A DNA stretch of 34,178 nucleotides. Source: an uncultured Eubacteriales bacterium (GTDB lineage: Bacteria > Bacillota > Clostridia > Christensenellales > Aristaeellaceae). The notes beneath the pieces are model-generated. The model saw only the letters and a list, made by a program, of their open reading frames with translations. It was not told the origin of the DNA and did not search any database. The translations under genes were made by a program, and so were the position numbers. The DNA lies in contig CACZLE010000019.1 of assembly GCA_902781945.1 (NCBI GenBank), forward strand, positions 1-34,178, written 5' to 3'. Each line of letters opens with the position of its first letter. Position 1 is the first letter of the stretch. This document shows positions 22,281 to 29,811 of the stretch, piece by piece.

Positions 22281-22309
22281 ATTGTAGCATAGCAGCCTTT
22301 ATTTGGCAA
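22281..22309 (-). promoter_or_regulatory. Sigma-A promoter of uvrB
   Basis: Minus-strand TTGCCA (22304-22309), 17-nt spacer, TACAAT (22281-22286). The start near 22274 leaves a 30-nt leader. Confidence 0.8.
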
Positions 22310-22384
22310 GCGTAAAAAGGTGCCATCCGGGCCGCGAAAACCGGCATACTTCCGGGCGATATGTTGCCTTAATCCGGCTGGCAG

Positions 22385-22408
22385 CGCGAAAACGGACGAT
22401 TTTTCGCG
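22385..22408. repeat. 8-bp inverted repeat between uvrB and murA
   Basis: CGCGAAAA (22385-22392) and TTTTCGCG (22401-22408) are exact reverse complements, 8 nt apart. It lies 73 nt before the murA start in a region where I found no clear murA promoter. It could be an operator or an RNA hairpin. Confidence 0.45.
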
Positions 22409-22481
22409 GAATGCGGAAAAAAAGACGGAGCACACTGAGGCTGTCGGCTTTGGCCGATGATGCTTTGGAGGTGTTTCGGCC

Positions 22482-23735
22482 ATGTCCACCTATTTGATTC
22501 ATCCCACGCCCGTGCTGCATGGGGAAGCGCAGATCAATACGTCCAAGAACGCCGTGCTGCCCATCATGGCGGGGGCGCTTTTGTGCCAGACGCCCGTGGT
22601 GCTGCATGATACGCCGGATCTGACCGACGTGCGCAGCATGGCGGACGTGCTGACGGCCTGCGGCGCCCGGGTGGAGCGGAAGGGACGGGACATGCGGATC
22701 ACCGCCGGCGATCTGCGTCAGCCGGGAGAGGCCGAGGCTGTGCAGCGCCTGCGGGCGTCCATTCTGGTGCTGGGGCCGCTGTGCGCCCGGCTGGGGGAGG
22801 GCCAGGTGGCCTTGCCCGGCGGCTGCGCCATCGGCCAGCGGCCCATCGATATCCACCTGCGGGGCCTAAAAGCCCTGGGCGCGGAGGTGAGCCAGGAGAG
22901 CCATGTGGCCGCGGCCAGCGGACAGCTGACCGGCGGCAGCGTCTACCTGGATTTCCCCAGCGTGGGAGCCACGGAAAACCTGATGATGGCGGCGTCGCTG
23001 GCCCGGGGCGTCACTCGCATCGAAAACGCCGCCAAGGAACCGGAGATCGTGGATCTGGCGGATTTTTTGACAGGCTGCGGAGCGCGCATCCTGGGCGCGG
23101 GTACGGGGACCATCGTCATCGACGGCATGCGGCGGCTGCGGGGCATCGAGTATACGCCCATTCCGGACCGCATCGAGGCGGGCACCCTGGCCTGCGCCGC
23201 GGCCATCACCGAGGGCAGCGTCCTGCTGCGCGGCGCGCGCAGCGATCATCTGCGGGCATTGCTCTTCAAGCTGCGGGAGATGGGCATGCTGGTGCAGGAG
23301 GACAGCCAGGGCCTGTGCCTGCGGGGCCGGGCCAAGCGGGGCGTGGACGTGCGCACCCTGTCCTATCCGGGCTTTCCCACCGATCTGCAGGCTCCCATGA
23401 TGACCGTGTGCTGCAAGGCCAAGGGACAAAGCGTTTTTCTGGAAACCATCTTTGAAAACCGCTATATGCACGCCGTGGCCCTGAGCCGCATGGGAGCGGA
23501 TATCCGCACCGAGGGCCGCATGGCGGTGGTGCACGGCGGGCAAACGCTGCACGGAACCACCGTGGAGGCCACGGATCTGCGGGCCGGAGCCGCCCTGATG
23601 CTGGCCGGGCTGATGGCCCAGGGAGAAACCCGGCTGCTGGACACGGCGGGCCATATTGACCGAGGCTATGAACATTTGGACGAAAAACTGCGGGGCCTGG
23701 GCGCGGATATCGCCTGCGACAAAGGGAGCATTTGA
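22482..23735 (+). CDS. murA: UDP-N-acetylglucosamine 1-carboxyvinyltransferase
   Basis: A 417-residue MurA, which transfers enolpyruvate from phosphoenolpyruvate to UDP-GlcNAc, the first committed step of peptidoglycan synthesis. Key residues are visible: K22 and N23 in TSKNAVLP, the catalytic C115 in LPGGCAIGQRP (the fosfomycin target), R120, and the late Asp in GFPTDLQAPM. The Cys at this site means fosfomycin sensitivity is expected. Start ATG has TTGGAGGTG 8 nt upstream. Firmicutes commonly carry two MurA copies; which one this is cannot be told. The promoter of the next gene overlaps its stop codon. Confidence 0.95.
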   Translation: MSTYLIHPTPVLHGEAQINTSKNAVLPIMAGALLCQTPVVLHDTPDLTDVRSMADVLTACGARVERKGRDMRITAGDLRQPGEAEAVQRLRASILVLGPLCARLGEGQVALPGGCAIGQRPIDIHLRGLKALGAEVSQESHVAAASGQLTGGSVYLDFPSVGATENLMMAASLARGVTRIENAAKEPEIVDLADFLTGCGARILGAGTGTIVIDGMRRLRGIEYTPIPDRIEAGTLACAAAITEGSVLLRGARSDHLRALLFKLREMGMLVQEDSQGLCLRGRAKRGVDVRTLSYPGFPTDLQAPMMTVCCKAKGQSVFLETIFENRYMHAVALSRMGADIRTEGRMAVVHGGQTLHGTTVEATDLRAGAALMLAGLMAQGETRLLDTAGHIDRGYEHLDEKLRGLGADIACDKGSI

Positions 23736-23760
23736 CAACCGCGGGGGAAAAAACTATAAT
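23732..23760 (+). promoter_or_regulatory. Full-consensus sigma-A promoter overlapping the murA stop codon
   Basis: TTGACA (23732-23737), 17-nt spacer, TATAAT (23755-23760), an exact consensus match. The murA stop TGA (23733-23735) is inside the -35 hexamer. Transcription should start near 23767. Confidence 0.9.
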
Positions 23761-23792
23761 GGATGAACACAGGAAGAAGGGCGGTGAACAGG

Positions 23793-24536
23793 ATGAAGGG
23801 AATCCGGTGGATCATCATTGCGGCGCTGACGGCGGCGGTGGTGCTGGCCATCTGCGCCCCTGCCATGCTGCGGGGCATTCTGCCGGAGGAGATCATCACA
23901 GCCGCCAACATGAACGAATTTCCGCTGCTCAACACCTGCGGGTGGATCGCTCGCCAGCTGCTGGAGGCCATCCGAGGCCACCAGCAGATGACGGTGGATA
24001 TCGTAACCAAGGCCATCGGCCCCAATTTTGTGGATGAGCTCATGTCCCTGCTCATGGTGTCCATGCTCACCATCCCCGTGTCCATGATATTGGGCTTTCT
24101 GCTCTATAAGCCCCTGTATCAGGGCGCTTTGATCAAGGGCGTGCTCTATCTTTCCCTCAATCTTTGCAGCGTGATGATCGCCTGGATCATCTACCGGCAG
24201 ATCTATTTCCGCCTGCTCATCGAGGGATTGATCCAGAAGAACATCACCGATACCGTGCTCCAGCAGGTCGCAAATTATACCACCCAGTTCTTTTCCGCCC
24301 TGCTGGTGGGCGCTGTGACCATCAAAATAGGGGTCGCCCTGCTGGCGGCCCACGTGGTGCTGAGCAAAATGGTTTTGCCCATCATCGGCACCCTGATCCG
24401 CACCCTGCTTTTCGCCTTCCTGACGGCGCTGATCATGCTGCTGCAATATAATCCCCAGGATTGGCAGATCCTGCTGCCCATGATGCTGGTGACGCTGATC
24501 GTCAGCGGCCTCAGCGACGGGCTGTTTGGGAGCTGA
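23793..24536 (+). CDS. Unknown integral membrane protein
   Basis: About 247 residues with an N-terminal hydrophobic segment (IRWIIIAALTAAVVLAI region) and roughly five further membrane-spanning stretches (including LMVSMLTIPVSMILGFLL, GVLYLSLNLCSVMIAWII, LLVGAVTIKIGVALLAA). I recognise no family. The extracytoplasmic or loop part after the first span (residues about 25-75) is polar. The in-frame ATG at 23763 lies before the predicted transcript start, so the ATG at 23793 is preferred; GTG at 23784 is an alternative with AGGAAG 7 nt upstream. It has a perfect consensus promoter, so strong constitutive expression is expected. Its stop codon directly abuts the stop of the convergent HTH gene. 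Confidence 0.75.
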   Translation: MKGIRWIIIAALTAAVVLAICAPAMLRGILPEEIITAANMNEFPLLNTCGWIARQLLEAIRGHQQMTVDIVTKAIGPNFVDELMSLLMVSMLTIPVSMILGFLLYKPLYQGALIKGVLYLSLNLCSVMIAWIIYRQIYFRLLIEGLIQKNITDTVLQQVANYTTQFFSALLVGAVTIKIGVALLAAHVVLSKMVLPIIGTLIRTLLFAFLTALIMLLQYNPQDWQILLPMMLVTLIVSGLSDGLFGS

Positions 24537-24740
24537 TCATTCCTCTGTGATCACAAATAAATCATTTGGCGTGCAATGAAGCAGCAGGCAAAGGGTTTCG
24601 ATATTTTCATAACGGATCGATTTGGTTTCGTTGTTGATCATCTTGTTGAAATTCTGATAGCTCATGCCCAGCTGCTTATACAGCCAGTATTTTGTTTTAC
24701 CGTTCTTTTCCAACAAATGGAGAACATCTAATTTAATCAT
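24537..24740 (-). CDS. Small HTH (Cro/CI, XRE-like) transcriptional regulator
   Basis: A 67-residue single-domain helix-turn-helix protein. KYWLYKQLGMSYQNFNKMIN is the DNA-binding helix pair and the tail ENIETLCLLLHCTPNDLF is the usual second half of compact XRE regulators. The ATG at 24740 is preferred over the ATG at 24755 because GAGG lies 9 nt before it. It is divergent from the Cys-rich miniprotein gene, and the shared intergenic region holds a 10-bp inverted repeat that begins at its own start codon, suggesting autorepression and control of the neighbour. Confidence 0.85.
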   Translation of the reverse strand: MIKLDVLHLLEKNGKTKYWLYKQLGMSYQNFNKMINNETKSIRYENIETLCLLLHCTPNDLFVITEE

Positions 24741-24785
24741 AAGATATTGCCTCATCCCTGATTTTTTGGTGAGATAATATCTTAT
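24739..24785. promoter_or_regulatory. Inverted repeat, candidate operator of the HTH regulator
   Basis: ATAAGATATT (24739-24748) is exactly repeated in reverse complement as AATATCTTAT (24776-24785), 27 nt apart. A third partial copy, ATAAGAT (24829-24835), lies at the predicted transcript start of the Cys-rich gene. AGATA-N-TATCT (24772-24782) is also an 11-bp palindrome. Repeated symmetric sites next to an autonomous HTH gene are typical operators; binding is inferred. Confidence 0.55.
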
Positions 24786-24793
24786 TTTTTCAC

Positions 24794-24822
24794 TTTACAT
24801 GTAGACTAATGCATTATATAAT
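24794..24822 (+). promoter_or_regulatory. Sigma-A promoter of the Cys-rich miniprotein
   Basis: TTTACA (24794-24799), 17-nt spacer, TATAAT (24817-24822). The transcript would start near 24829, exactly at the third ATAAGAT copy, with a 21-nt leader. Confidence 0.8.
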
Positions 24823-24849
24823 GAAAACATAAGATGAGGAGGCGAGCGA

Positions 24850-25056
24850 ATGATCGAGGATTGTACCGGGATCGAGCTTATTCCCGGAAACGGCGGAGCG
24901 GATTGTCCCGGAAATGGCAAAACGCGGGATGCGGCTGGTCATTTGCTCCCCTGCTGTTGCGATGAGTGCGATTATCTGGTTTGCTGCCTTGATCTAAAAT
25001 GGCAGGACAAATGCCGGGATTGCCACGAGGTGATGTGTCCGCATTTCTTGCAATAA
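24850..25056 (+). CDS. Cysteine-rich miniprotein, likely metal binding
   Basis: A 68-residue protein with 11 cysteines: C5, C19, C35-C36-C37, C40, C45-C46, C55, C58 and C63, plus H31, H59 and H65. The spacing CCC-x2-C, CC, and C-x2-C-x4-C-x-H suggests one or two zinc or iron-sulphur sites. The N-terminus has the motif ELIPGNGG followed by DCPGNG. AGGAGG stands 7 nt before the ATG. No signal peptide or membrane segment is present. It is divergent from the small HTH gene, pointing to co-regulation. I do not recognise a function; metal sensing or buffering and redox sensing are options. Confidence 0.75.
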   Translation: MIEDCTGIELIPGNGGADCPGNGKTRDAAGHLLPCCCDECDYLVCCLDLKWQDKCRDCHEVMCPHFLQ

Positions 25057-25065
25057 ACAAGAGAC

Positions 25066-25088
25066 CCTGCTGGAGAAAAGCCAGCAGG
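25066..25088. terminator. Hairpin between convergent genes, possible two-way terminator
   Basis: CCTGCTGG (25066-25073) pairs exactly with CCAGCAGG (25081-25088), extended past one mismatch by AGA/TCT. The T content after it is modest on both strands (TCTTT to the right), so termination is likely for the Cys-rich gene and possible for the leftward AraC operon. Confidence 0.6.
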
Positions 25089-25108
25089 ATCTTTGGTTCA
25101 TATACTTT

Positions 25109-25972
25109 TTATTCCTTCGGCCCCGCAAACCCATCCGTGGGATCAAAGGCGGAGGGCGTGGCGCCGAATTGCTCATAGAACGCGTTGCAGAAGGCGGAAT
25201 GGTCGCGGTATCCGCATTTTTTTCCGGCCTCCATGGCCCCCATGCCGCCGGACAGCAGCTCGCTGGCGTACAGCAGGCGCTTGAGCCGGATGTAGGCATG
25301 GGGCGAACGGCCTGTGGCGGTCTTGAACCGATGCTGAAAGGAGGAGCGGCTCATGTGCAGGAGCTTCGCCAGGGCGTCGCAGGACAGATCCTCGCCCAGG
25401 TGCCCCTGGATGTAATGCAGGGCCTCGGCGATGCGGCTGTCGGAGCGCGCCTCGGGATGCTCGGCCACGTCGGCGGCGGGCAGCTGGCAGATATACACCA
25501 GCAGCTCCGTCAGCAGCGCCTGGCTCAGGGCCGGGGCGTAGGGAGAGGGCTCCCGGGTGGCCTGCTCCAGCCGCATCAGCAGGCTGTGGATGCCCGCCCG
25601 CTGGCTGTCGCTCAGCTTGATCAAACTGTGGCCGGAAGCCCGCGCCCGCTGGAAGCAGGCGTTCAGCCCGCCGGCCTCCGGGGCCAGGGAACGCAGGTAT
25701 TCGCTGTCCAGATAGAGGATATAGCGCTCATAGGGCTGATCGGCCCAGGCGCGCATGCGGTGCAGTTGGCCGTGGGCGATGGTCAGCAGATCCCCGGGAG
25801 CCAGGATGGCGCTTTCGCTCTCCACCGTGTATTCCACGTGGCCGGACAGAAAGAACACCAGCTTGTCGAAGGTATGAAAGTGCCAGTCCACCCGCAGCTC
25901 GCTCAGATCCACCGTGTGGAACAGCCGAAAGCGCTCGTGCAGGTAGCCGCGCTCATTGCCCGTGGTTTGCAT
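25109..25972 (-). CDS. AraC family transcriptional regulator
   Basis: A 287-residue regulator. The N-terminal cupin half (residues about 15-95) has the WHFHTFDKLVFFLSG and GDLLTIAHGQLHR stretches that form a small-molecule pocket. The C-terminal double helix-turn-helix (about residues 180-280) shows LAKLLHMSRSSFQHRFK, GRSPHAYIRLKRL and CGYRDHSAFCNAFYEQFG. It probably binds a small ligand and controls nearby or distant genes. GAAGGTG lies 5 nt before the ATG. The first 20 bp overlap the end of the ydcF-like gene; it is the last gene of the Gx-TldD-TldE-YdcF operon. Confidence 0.92.
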   Translation of the reverse strand: MQTTGNERGYLHERFRLFHTVDLSELRVDWHFHTFDKLVFFLSGHVEYTVESESAILAPGDLLTIAHGQLHRMRAWADQPYERYILYLDSEYLRSLAPEAGGLNACFQRARASGHSLIKLSDSQRAGIHSLLMRLEQATREPSPYAPALSQALLTELLVYICQLPAADVAEHPEARSDSRIAEALHYIQGHLGEDLSCDALAKLLHMSRSSFQHRFKTATGRSPHAYIRLKRLLYASELLSGGMGAMEAGKKCGYRDHSAFCNAFYEQFGATPSAFDPTDGFAGPKE

Positions 25973-26525
25973 GGGTCACCTTCTTGTCCTCAATGCCGAA
26001 TTTTTCGTACATCAGCTTGCGATACCACCGAGGCCGCTGAAATTTGCCCGTCTGATAGCCCAGCACGTAATCCAGGGTGTGCAGCGGCTCCATGCGGCGC
26101 TGCTGGCGCGCCTCCTCCCGGGGAATGCGCGCCTTGCAGCCGCCGGGCCGCATGTGGGCGGAGAAACGGCAGATCAATTTGGCCCTGAGCATATGGTAAT
26201 CGCTGGTGACGATCAGCACCCGGGGATGCTTTTTGCCCAGCATTTCCCGGGCGTTCAGCAGGTTTTCCACCGTGATCAGGGAGCGGTCCTCCATATGGAT
26301 GGCGCTTTCCGGCACGCCCAGGGCGACCAGAGCGTCCCGCATCACCGCCGCCTCGGAGACCGGCGTATCCGGCGTCTGTCCGCCGCAGGGGATGATCAGC
26401 GGGGCCAGTCCTTTTTTCCAGCAGTCCGCCGCCGTTTCGATGCGCAATGTCAGTTCATGCTTGGGGGTGCCATCCGCGTTCAGTTTGAGGCCCAGCAGCA
26501 GGATGGCGTCATATTTGCTTTTCAT
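25953..26525 (-). CDS. YdcF-like (DUF218) family protein
   Basis: A 190-residue Rossmann-like protein of the DUF218/ElyC/YdcF/SanA group: AILLLGLKL at the start, IIPCGGQTPD, the SLITVENLLNA stretch corresponding to the family's S-x-N-T-x-E-N, and VLIVTSDYHMLRA. Some members bind SAM, others act in envelope polysaccharide control. No signal peptide or membrane anchor is present, so it is cytoplasmic. The ATG is 3 nt after the TldE stop, with GAGG too close for a usual ribosome binding site, so translation is probably coupled. Function unknown. Confidence 0.85.
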   Translation of the reverse strand: MKSKYDAILLLGLKLNADGTPKHELTLRIETAADCWKKGLAPLIIPCGGQTPDTPVSEAAVMRDALVALGVPESAIHMEDRSLITVENLLNAREMLGKKHPRVLIVTSDYHMLRAKLICRFSAHMRPGGCKARIPREEARQQRRMEPLHTLDYVLGYQTGKFQRPRWYRKLMYEKFGIEDKKVTHANHGQ

Positions 26526-26528
26526 GCC

Positions 26529-27827
26529 TCAGTTGCCGGAGATGGTGACGCCTTCCGTCGCCAGATAGGGGAAGGCCATCCTGCCGTCGGAAACCAGCTC
26601 TTTGGACACGGCGGTGACATTGCGAAATACGTCCTGCAAATTGCCGTTGATCATGGTTTCCATCACGGCGCCTTTGATTTCGCCGTTTTCCACATAGAAG
26701 CTGTTCTTGGCCACGCCGGAGAATTCGCCGTTGGCCCCGGGCTCGCCGCCGCTGAAGCCGCCCACGATGAGTCCGCGCTTGACGTTTTTGATCATATCCG
26801 CCACGGGGGTATCGCCGGGCTCCACCACAAAGCCGTAGCCGGTGTTTTTCACCAGGGGACGGCCTGTCTTTTTGGCTGCATAGAGGTTCAGCAGGTGGCA
26901 GTTCAGCACGCCCTTTTCGATCAGGGTCACGTTTTCGGCTTTGTAGCCGTCGCTGGTAAAGGGATTGGCGATCACCAGCCGGTCATCCTGGGCCTGCAGC
27001 CGCAGGGTGAATTTGTCGCTGGCCACCTGTTGGCCCACCTTGTCCAGCCATTGGCTGGTGCCTGCCAGCACCACGCCCGCGCTGATGAAATTCTCTTCCA
27101 GTGTATAGGTGAAATCGCCCAGGGCGTCCGGAGTAAAGATCACGGTGCCTTCAAATTTGTCGCCGATAGATACGGTATCCAGGCTCTTTTCGGCGTCCGC
27201 CAGCTTCATGCGCAGGGGGCCTTGATCCAGGATGGGCTTTTCCAGATCGCCCATGATCACGCTGCCGTAGCCCAGACCTGTGGTCTTCTCGCCGTCGTTG
27301 CCCGCAAATTCCATCATGGTGTCGTAATTGCCGTCCCACCATTCAAAGGCGGTGCCATTGGAATTCATGTACAGGCCGTGACGCTTGTTGTGGCTGGCGA
27401 TGAGCTGCATCAGCAGGATGCGGGGATAGTCTCTCTTTACCGTGTCCAGCGCTTCCACCAGTCGGTCATAGAAGCGCTCCATATCCGCCTCATAGGGTCC
27501 GTTATGGAATTCCTCGGGCTGCTGGTATTCGGCGATGTCGTTGGCATCGTCCGGCATGGAGGATTCCGCGCCCGCCTTGGCGTCGTCCACCAGCTTTTGC
27601 AGGCCCTCGTCGGACAGGTCGTTGCCGGAGGCGGTGCCCTTGCGATTGTCAATGAAAGCGGTCACCGATGCGTCTTTGCTGAAGATGGTGCGGAACAGGG
27701 AAAACTTGCTCTGCTCGGTGTTCAGCTCCTGCTTTTCGCCCTCGGAGATCGAGCAGGCGTATTTGGTGATGCCGGCGGCCTGCAGCTTTTCCTTCAGCGC
27801 AGCGGAGATATTTTTCAATTCGCTCAT
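26529..27827 (-). CDS. TldE/PmbA family protein
   Basis: A 432-residue TldE-type partner of the TldD protease next to it. The pattern GFVVEPGD followed by the GGFSGGEPGANGEFSGVAKNSF segment is typical, and there is no HExxxH motif. In known heterodimers TldE shapes the peptide channel while TldD holds the zinc. AGGAGG lies 8 nt before the ATG, inside the end of tldD, and the genes are 1 nt apart. It differs in length and sequence from the other TldE-like protein at 95-1441, so two distinct systems are present in the chromosome. Confidence 0.9.
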   Translation of the reverse strand: MSELKNISAALKEKLQAAGITKYACSISEGEKQELNTEQSKFSLFRTIFSKDASVTAFIDNRKGTASGNDLSDEGLQKLVDDAKAGAESSMPDDANDIAEYQQPEEFHNGPYEADMERFYDRLVEALDTVKRDYPRILLMQLIASHNKRHGLYMNSNGTAFEWWDGNYDTMMEFAGNDGEKTTGLGYGSVIMGDLEKPILDQGPLRMKLADAEKSLDTVSIGDKFEGTVIFTPDALGDFTYTLEENFISAGVVLAGTSQWLDKVGQQVASDKFTLRLQAQDDRLVIANPFTSDGYKAENVTLIEKGVLNCHLLNLYAAKKTGRPLVKNTGYGFVVEPGDTPVADMIKNVKRGLIVGGFSGGEPGANGEFSGVAKNSFYVENGEIKGAVMETMINGNLQDVFRNVTAVSKELVSDGRMAFPYLATEGVTISGN

Positions 27828-27828
27828 A

Positions 27829-29214
27829 TTATCGACCTCCTATGGTGATCTTGCAGCGCATCTCCGGCCCGGCCATGCCCACGGGCATGGGCTGCTTCTT
27901 GCCGCAGAAGCCGCTGGAGGACCAGGTGATGTTGCTGGAAACCATGTCCACGGTCTTGAGCATCTCAAAGGCGATGCCCGACACCGTGGTGTCCAGCAAG
28001 GCATGGCCCAATTTGCCATGCTTGATTTCGTAGCCCAGGGACACGCCGAACATGAATTCGCCGGTCAGGTCGGCCTGGCCGTTGCTGCTGTCGATGAGGT
28101 AATATCCGTCGTCGATGGAGGCGATCATGTCCTCCAATGTGTCCTTGCCGGGCTGAATGGCGGTGTTGCGCATGCGGATCAGGGGCTCGTCGCTGAAATC
28201 CCAGGCCCGGGCGTTGCCCGCAGGGGCCATGCCAAAGTGCTGGGCCGTCTCACGGTTGTTCATATAGCCGGTCAGGATGCCGTTTTCGATCAGCGGCATG
28301 TCCTTTGCCAGGGTGCCTTCGTCGTCCAGATAGACGGGCAGGGGCACGGTTTCGCCAAAGGCGGTGTTGGCGTAGTCGATCAGCGTCACCAGGTCGGAGG
28401 CCACCCGCTTGTGCAGATTAGGACCGGCTACGCTGCCGCCCAGCACCAGGTCGGCCTCCACCGTATGGCCCACGGCCTCATGGGCCAGCATGCCGCCCAT
28501 CATACCGCCCAGGATCACGGTCTTGACGCCCGCCTCGGCGTAGACGCCCTCCGCCTTGTCCATCAGCTGGCTGTACAGCTTGTCGATCTCGGGATAGAGG
28601 GAAGACAGATCGCCAAAGTTGTCCTCAAAGCTGCCCGCGCCGCCAAAGGCCTTGAACAGCTCCACCGGCGCGCCGGATTTGGATTCGGCGGTCAGGAACA
28701 CATAGATATAGCAGCGGGGATAGGTCACGTGGCCGCTGGCCGCGTCGGAGGTGACGATGATCTTGTCCTGGCTGTCCTCCCGGTATACGATGCGGCGGCT
28801 GCTGAGGTTCGGATACTTTTCCGCCACATAGGCGTCCACGGTCTTGCAGGCGTCGATCAGGCGCTTCTGCTCAAAATCCACGATGGGCCGCCAGGGCGTC
28901 ACAAGGTCCCCTGCCAGCGGGGGATAGCTGCGCCCGGCTTCCTTGGCCCGGGCGTCCAGGAAAAGGGCGTTCTCCGTGGCGGCGCGCAGCACGTTTTCGG
29001 CGTCGGCTTCGGTATAGCCCGCGGCGGAGGAGAAACCGTAGCGCCCGTTCTTGGTCACCCGGGCGCTGATGCCGCGGCTTTCGCTGCGGGCGTTGTGCAC
29101 CAGGCTGCCGTTGAGCAGCATAACGCCGCGGCTGCGGTTCTCATGGCCGCGCATCACGGTCTGCACGCCGTCCGCAAAGCGGCTTTTCTGGGGAGTGATG
29201 ATATCTTGCAGCAT
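27829..29214 (-). CDS. TldD family zinc metalloprotease subunit
   Basis: A 461-residue TldD. The zinc motif HEAVGH (H245, E246, H250) lies in GGMLAHEAVGHTVEAD, and the C-terminal Cys ligand is in SGFCGKKQPMPVG. It cleaves unfolded or modified peptides in a TldD/TldE heterodimer; in other bacteria it matures microcin B17 and degrades CcdA. Start ATG 29214 is used; the TTG codon just before it is also in frame and both follow GGAGG. It is second in the leftward operon, 22 nt after the Gx family gene. No precursor peptide gene is recognisable around it. Confidence 0.93.
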   Translation of the reverse strand: MLQDIITPQKSRFADGVQTVMRGHENRSRGVMLLNGSLVHNARSESRGISARVTKNGRYGFSSAAGYTEADAENVLRAATENALFLDARAKEAGRSYPPLAGDLVTPWRPIVDFEQKRLIDACKTVDAYVAEKYPNLSSRRIVYREDSQDKIIVTSDAASGHVTYPRCYIYVFLTAESKSGAPVELFKAFGGAGSFEDNFGDLSSLYPEIDKLYSQLMDKAEGVYAEAGVKTVILGGMMGGMLAHEAVGHTVEADLVLGGSVAGPNLHKRVASDLVTLIDYANTAFGETVPLPVYLDDEGTLAKDMPLIENGILTGYMNNRETAQHFGMAPAGNARAWDFSDEPLIRMRNTAIQPGKDTLEDMIASIDDGYYLIDSSNGQADLTGEFMFGVSLGYEIKHGKLGHALLDTTVSGIAFEMLKTVDMVSSNITWSSSGFCGKKQPMPVGMAGPEMRCKITIGGR

Positions 29215-29236
29215 CAAAAATACCTCCTGTGTATTT

Positions 29237-29758
29237 TTATTTCTTGCGGTTGATCTTTTTCATGTGTCCGATGGTGGCCTTGGCCGCCACGCCCGTCACC
29301 GCGCCGCAGGCCAGGCCCACAAACAGCAGCACCGCCATGTAGAAAAACAATTGATCCGTCTCCAGGATGATCATGGCCAATACCACCTGGCCCAGGTTGT
29401 GCAGCACCGCGCCCACCATGCTGACCACGAGCAGATTGAAGTTCAGTCTTTTAAGCAAGATCATGCCCAGCATGCTGCACACGCCGCCGGCCATGGCGTA
29501 CATCATGGCGGAGACGCCGCCAAAGAGCAGGCCGGACAGAAGCACCTTGAGCAGCATCAGCACGAAGGCCGTGGGCGCGTCCATCATATAGAGTGCGAAG
29601 AGCAGCACGCCGTTGCTGAGCCCCAGCTTGATGCCCGGCACGCCCGCGGCCACGGGCAGCAGGCTTTCAATGAAGCCCAGCACCAGCATCATGGCGGTGA
29701 GCAAGCCGCATTGGGCGATGCGCTCCACGGAAAAACGGCCTCTTCTGCGCATGGACAT
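29237..29758 (-). CDS. Gx transporter family / heptaprenyl diphosphate synthase component I-like membrane protein
   Basis: A 173-residue membrane protein with about five spans. LGFIESLLPVAAGVPGIKLGLSN is the signature of the Gx transporter family (formerly heptaprenyl diphosphate synthase subunit I), related to ECF transporter S components. It may import a small molecule such as a vitamin or thiazole-like compound, but the substrate is unproven. The protein ends in a basic tail (KKINRKK). GGAGG lies 5 nt before the ATG. It is first in the operon with tldD, tldE, ydcF and araC, and is transcribed from the promoter at 29783-29811. Confidence 0.87.
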   Translation of the reverse strand: MSMRRRGRFSVERIAQCGLLTAMMLVLGFIESLLPVAAGVPGIKLGLSNGVLLFALYMMDAPTAFVLMLLKVLLSGLLFGGVSAMMYAMAGGVCSMLGMILLKRLNFNLLVVSMVGAVLHNLGQVVLAMIILETDQLFFYMAVLLFVGLACGAVTGVAAKATIGHMKKINRKK

Positions 29759-29782
29759 TCATACCTCCAATTTATTATCCTT

Positions 29783-29811
29783 ATTTTACGCGTTTATGCG
29801 CCGCCTGTCAA
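29783..29811 (-). promoter_or_regulatory. Sigma-A promoter of the Gx-TldDE-YdcF-AraC operon
   Basis: Minus-strand TTGACA (29806-29811), 17-nt spacer, TAAAAT (29783-29788). Its -35 overlaps a weaker plus-strand -35 (CTGTCA, 29805-29810). Confidence 0.85.

Noticed and set aside
20190..22292. A 700-codon open frame on the plus strand opposite uvrB
   Set aside because: It is the mirror of a full-length UvrB with all motifs; the translation is low-complexity (His, Gly, Val, Ala rich), typical of antisense frames in GC-rich DNA.
22303..22331. A rightward murA promoter sharing the uvrB -35 (TTGGCA)
   Set aside because: The sequence 16-18 nt downstream is GC-rich (ATCCGGGC) with no -10 resemblance.
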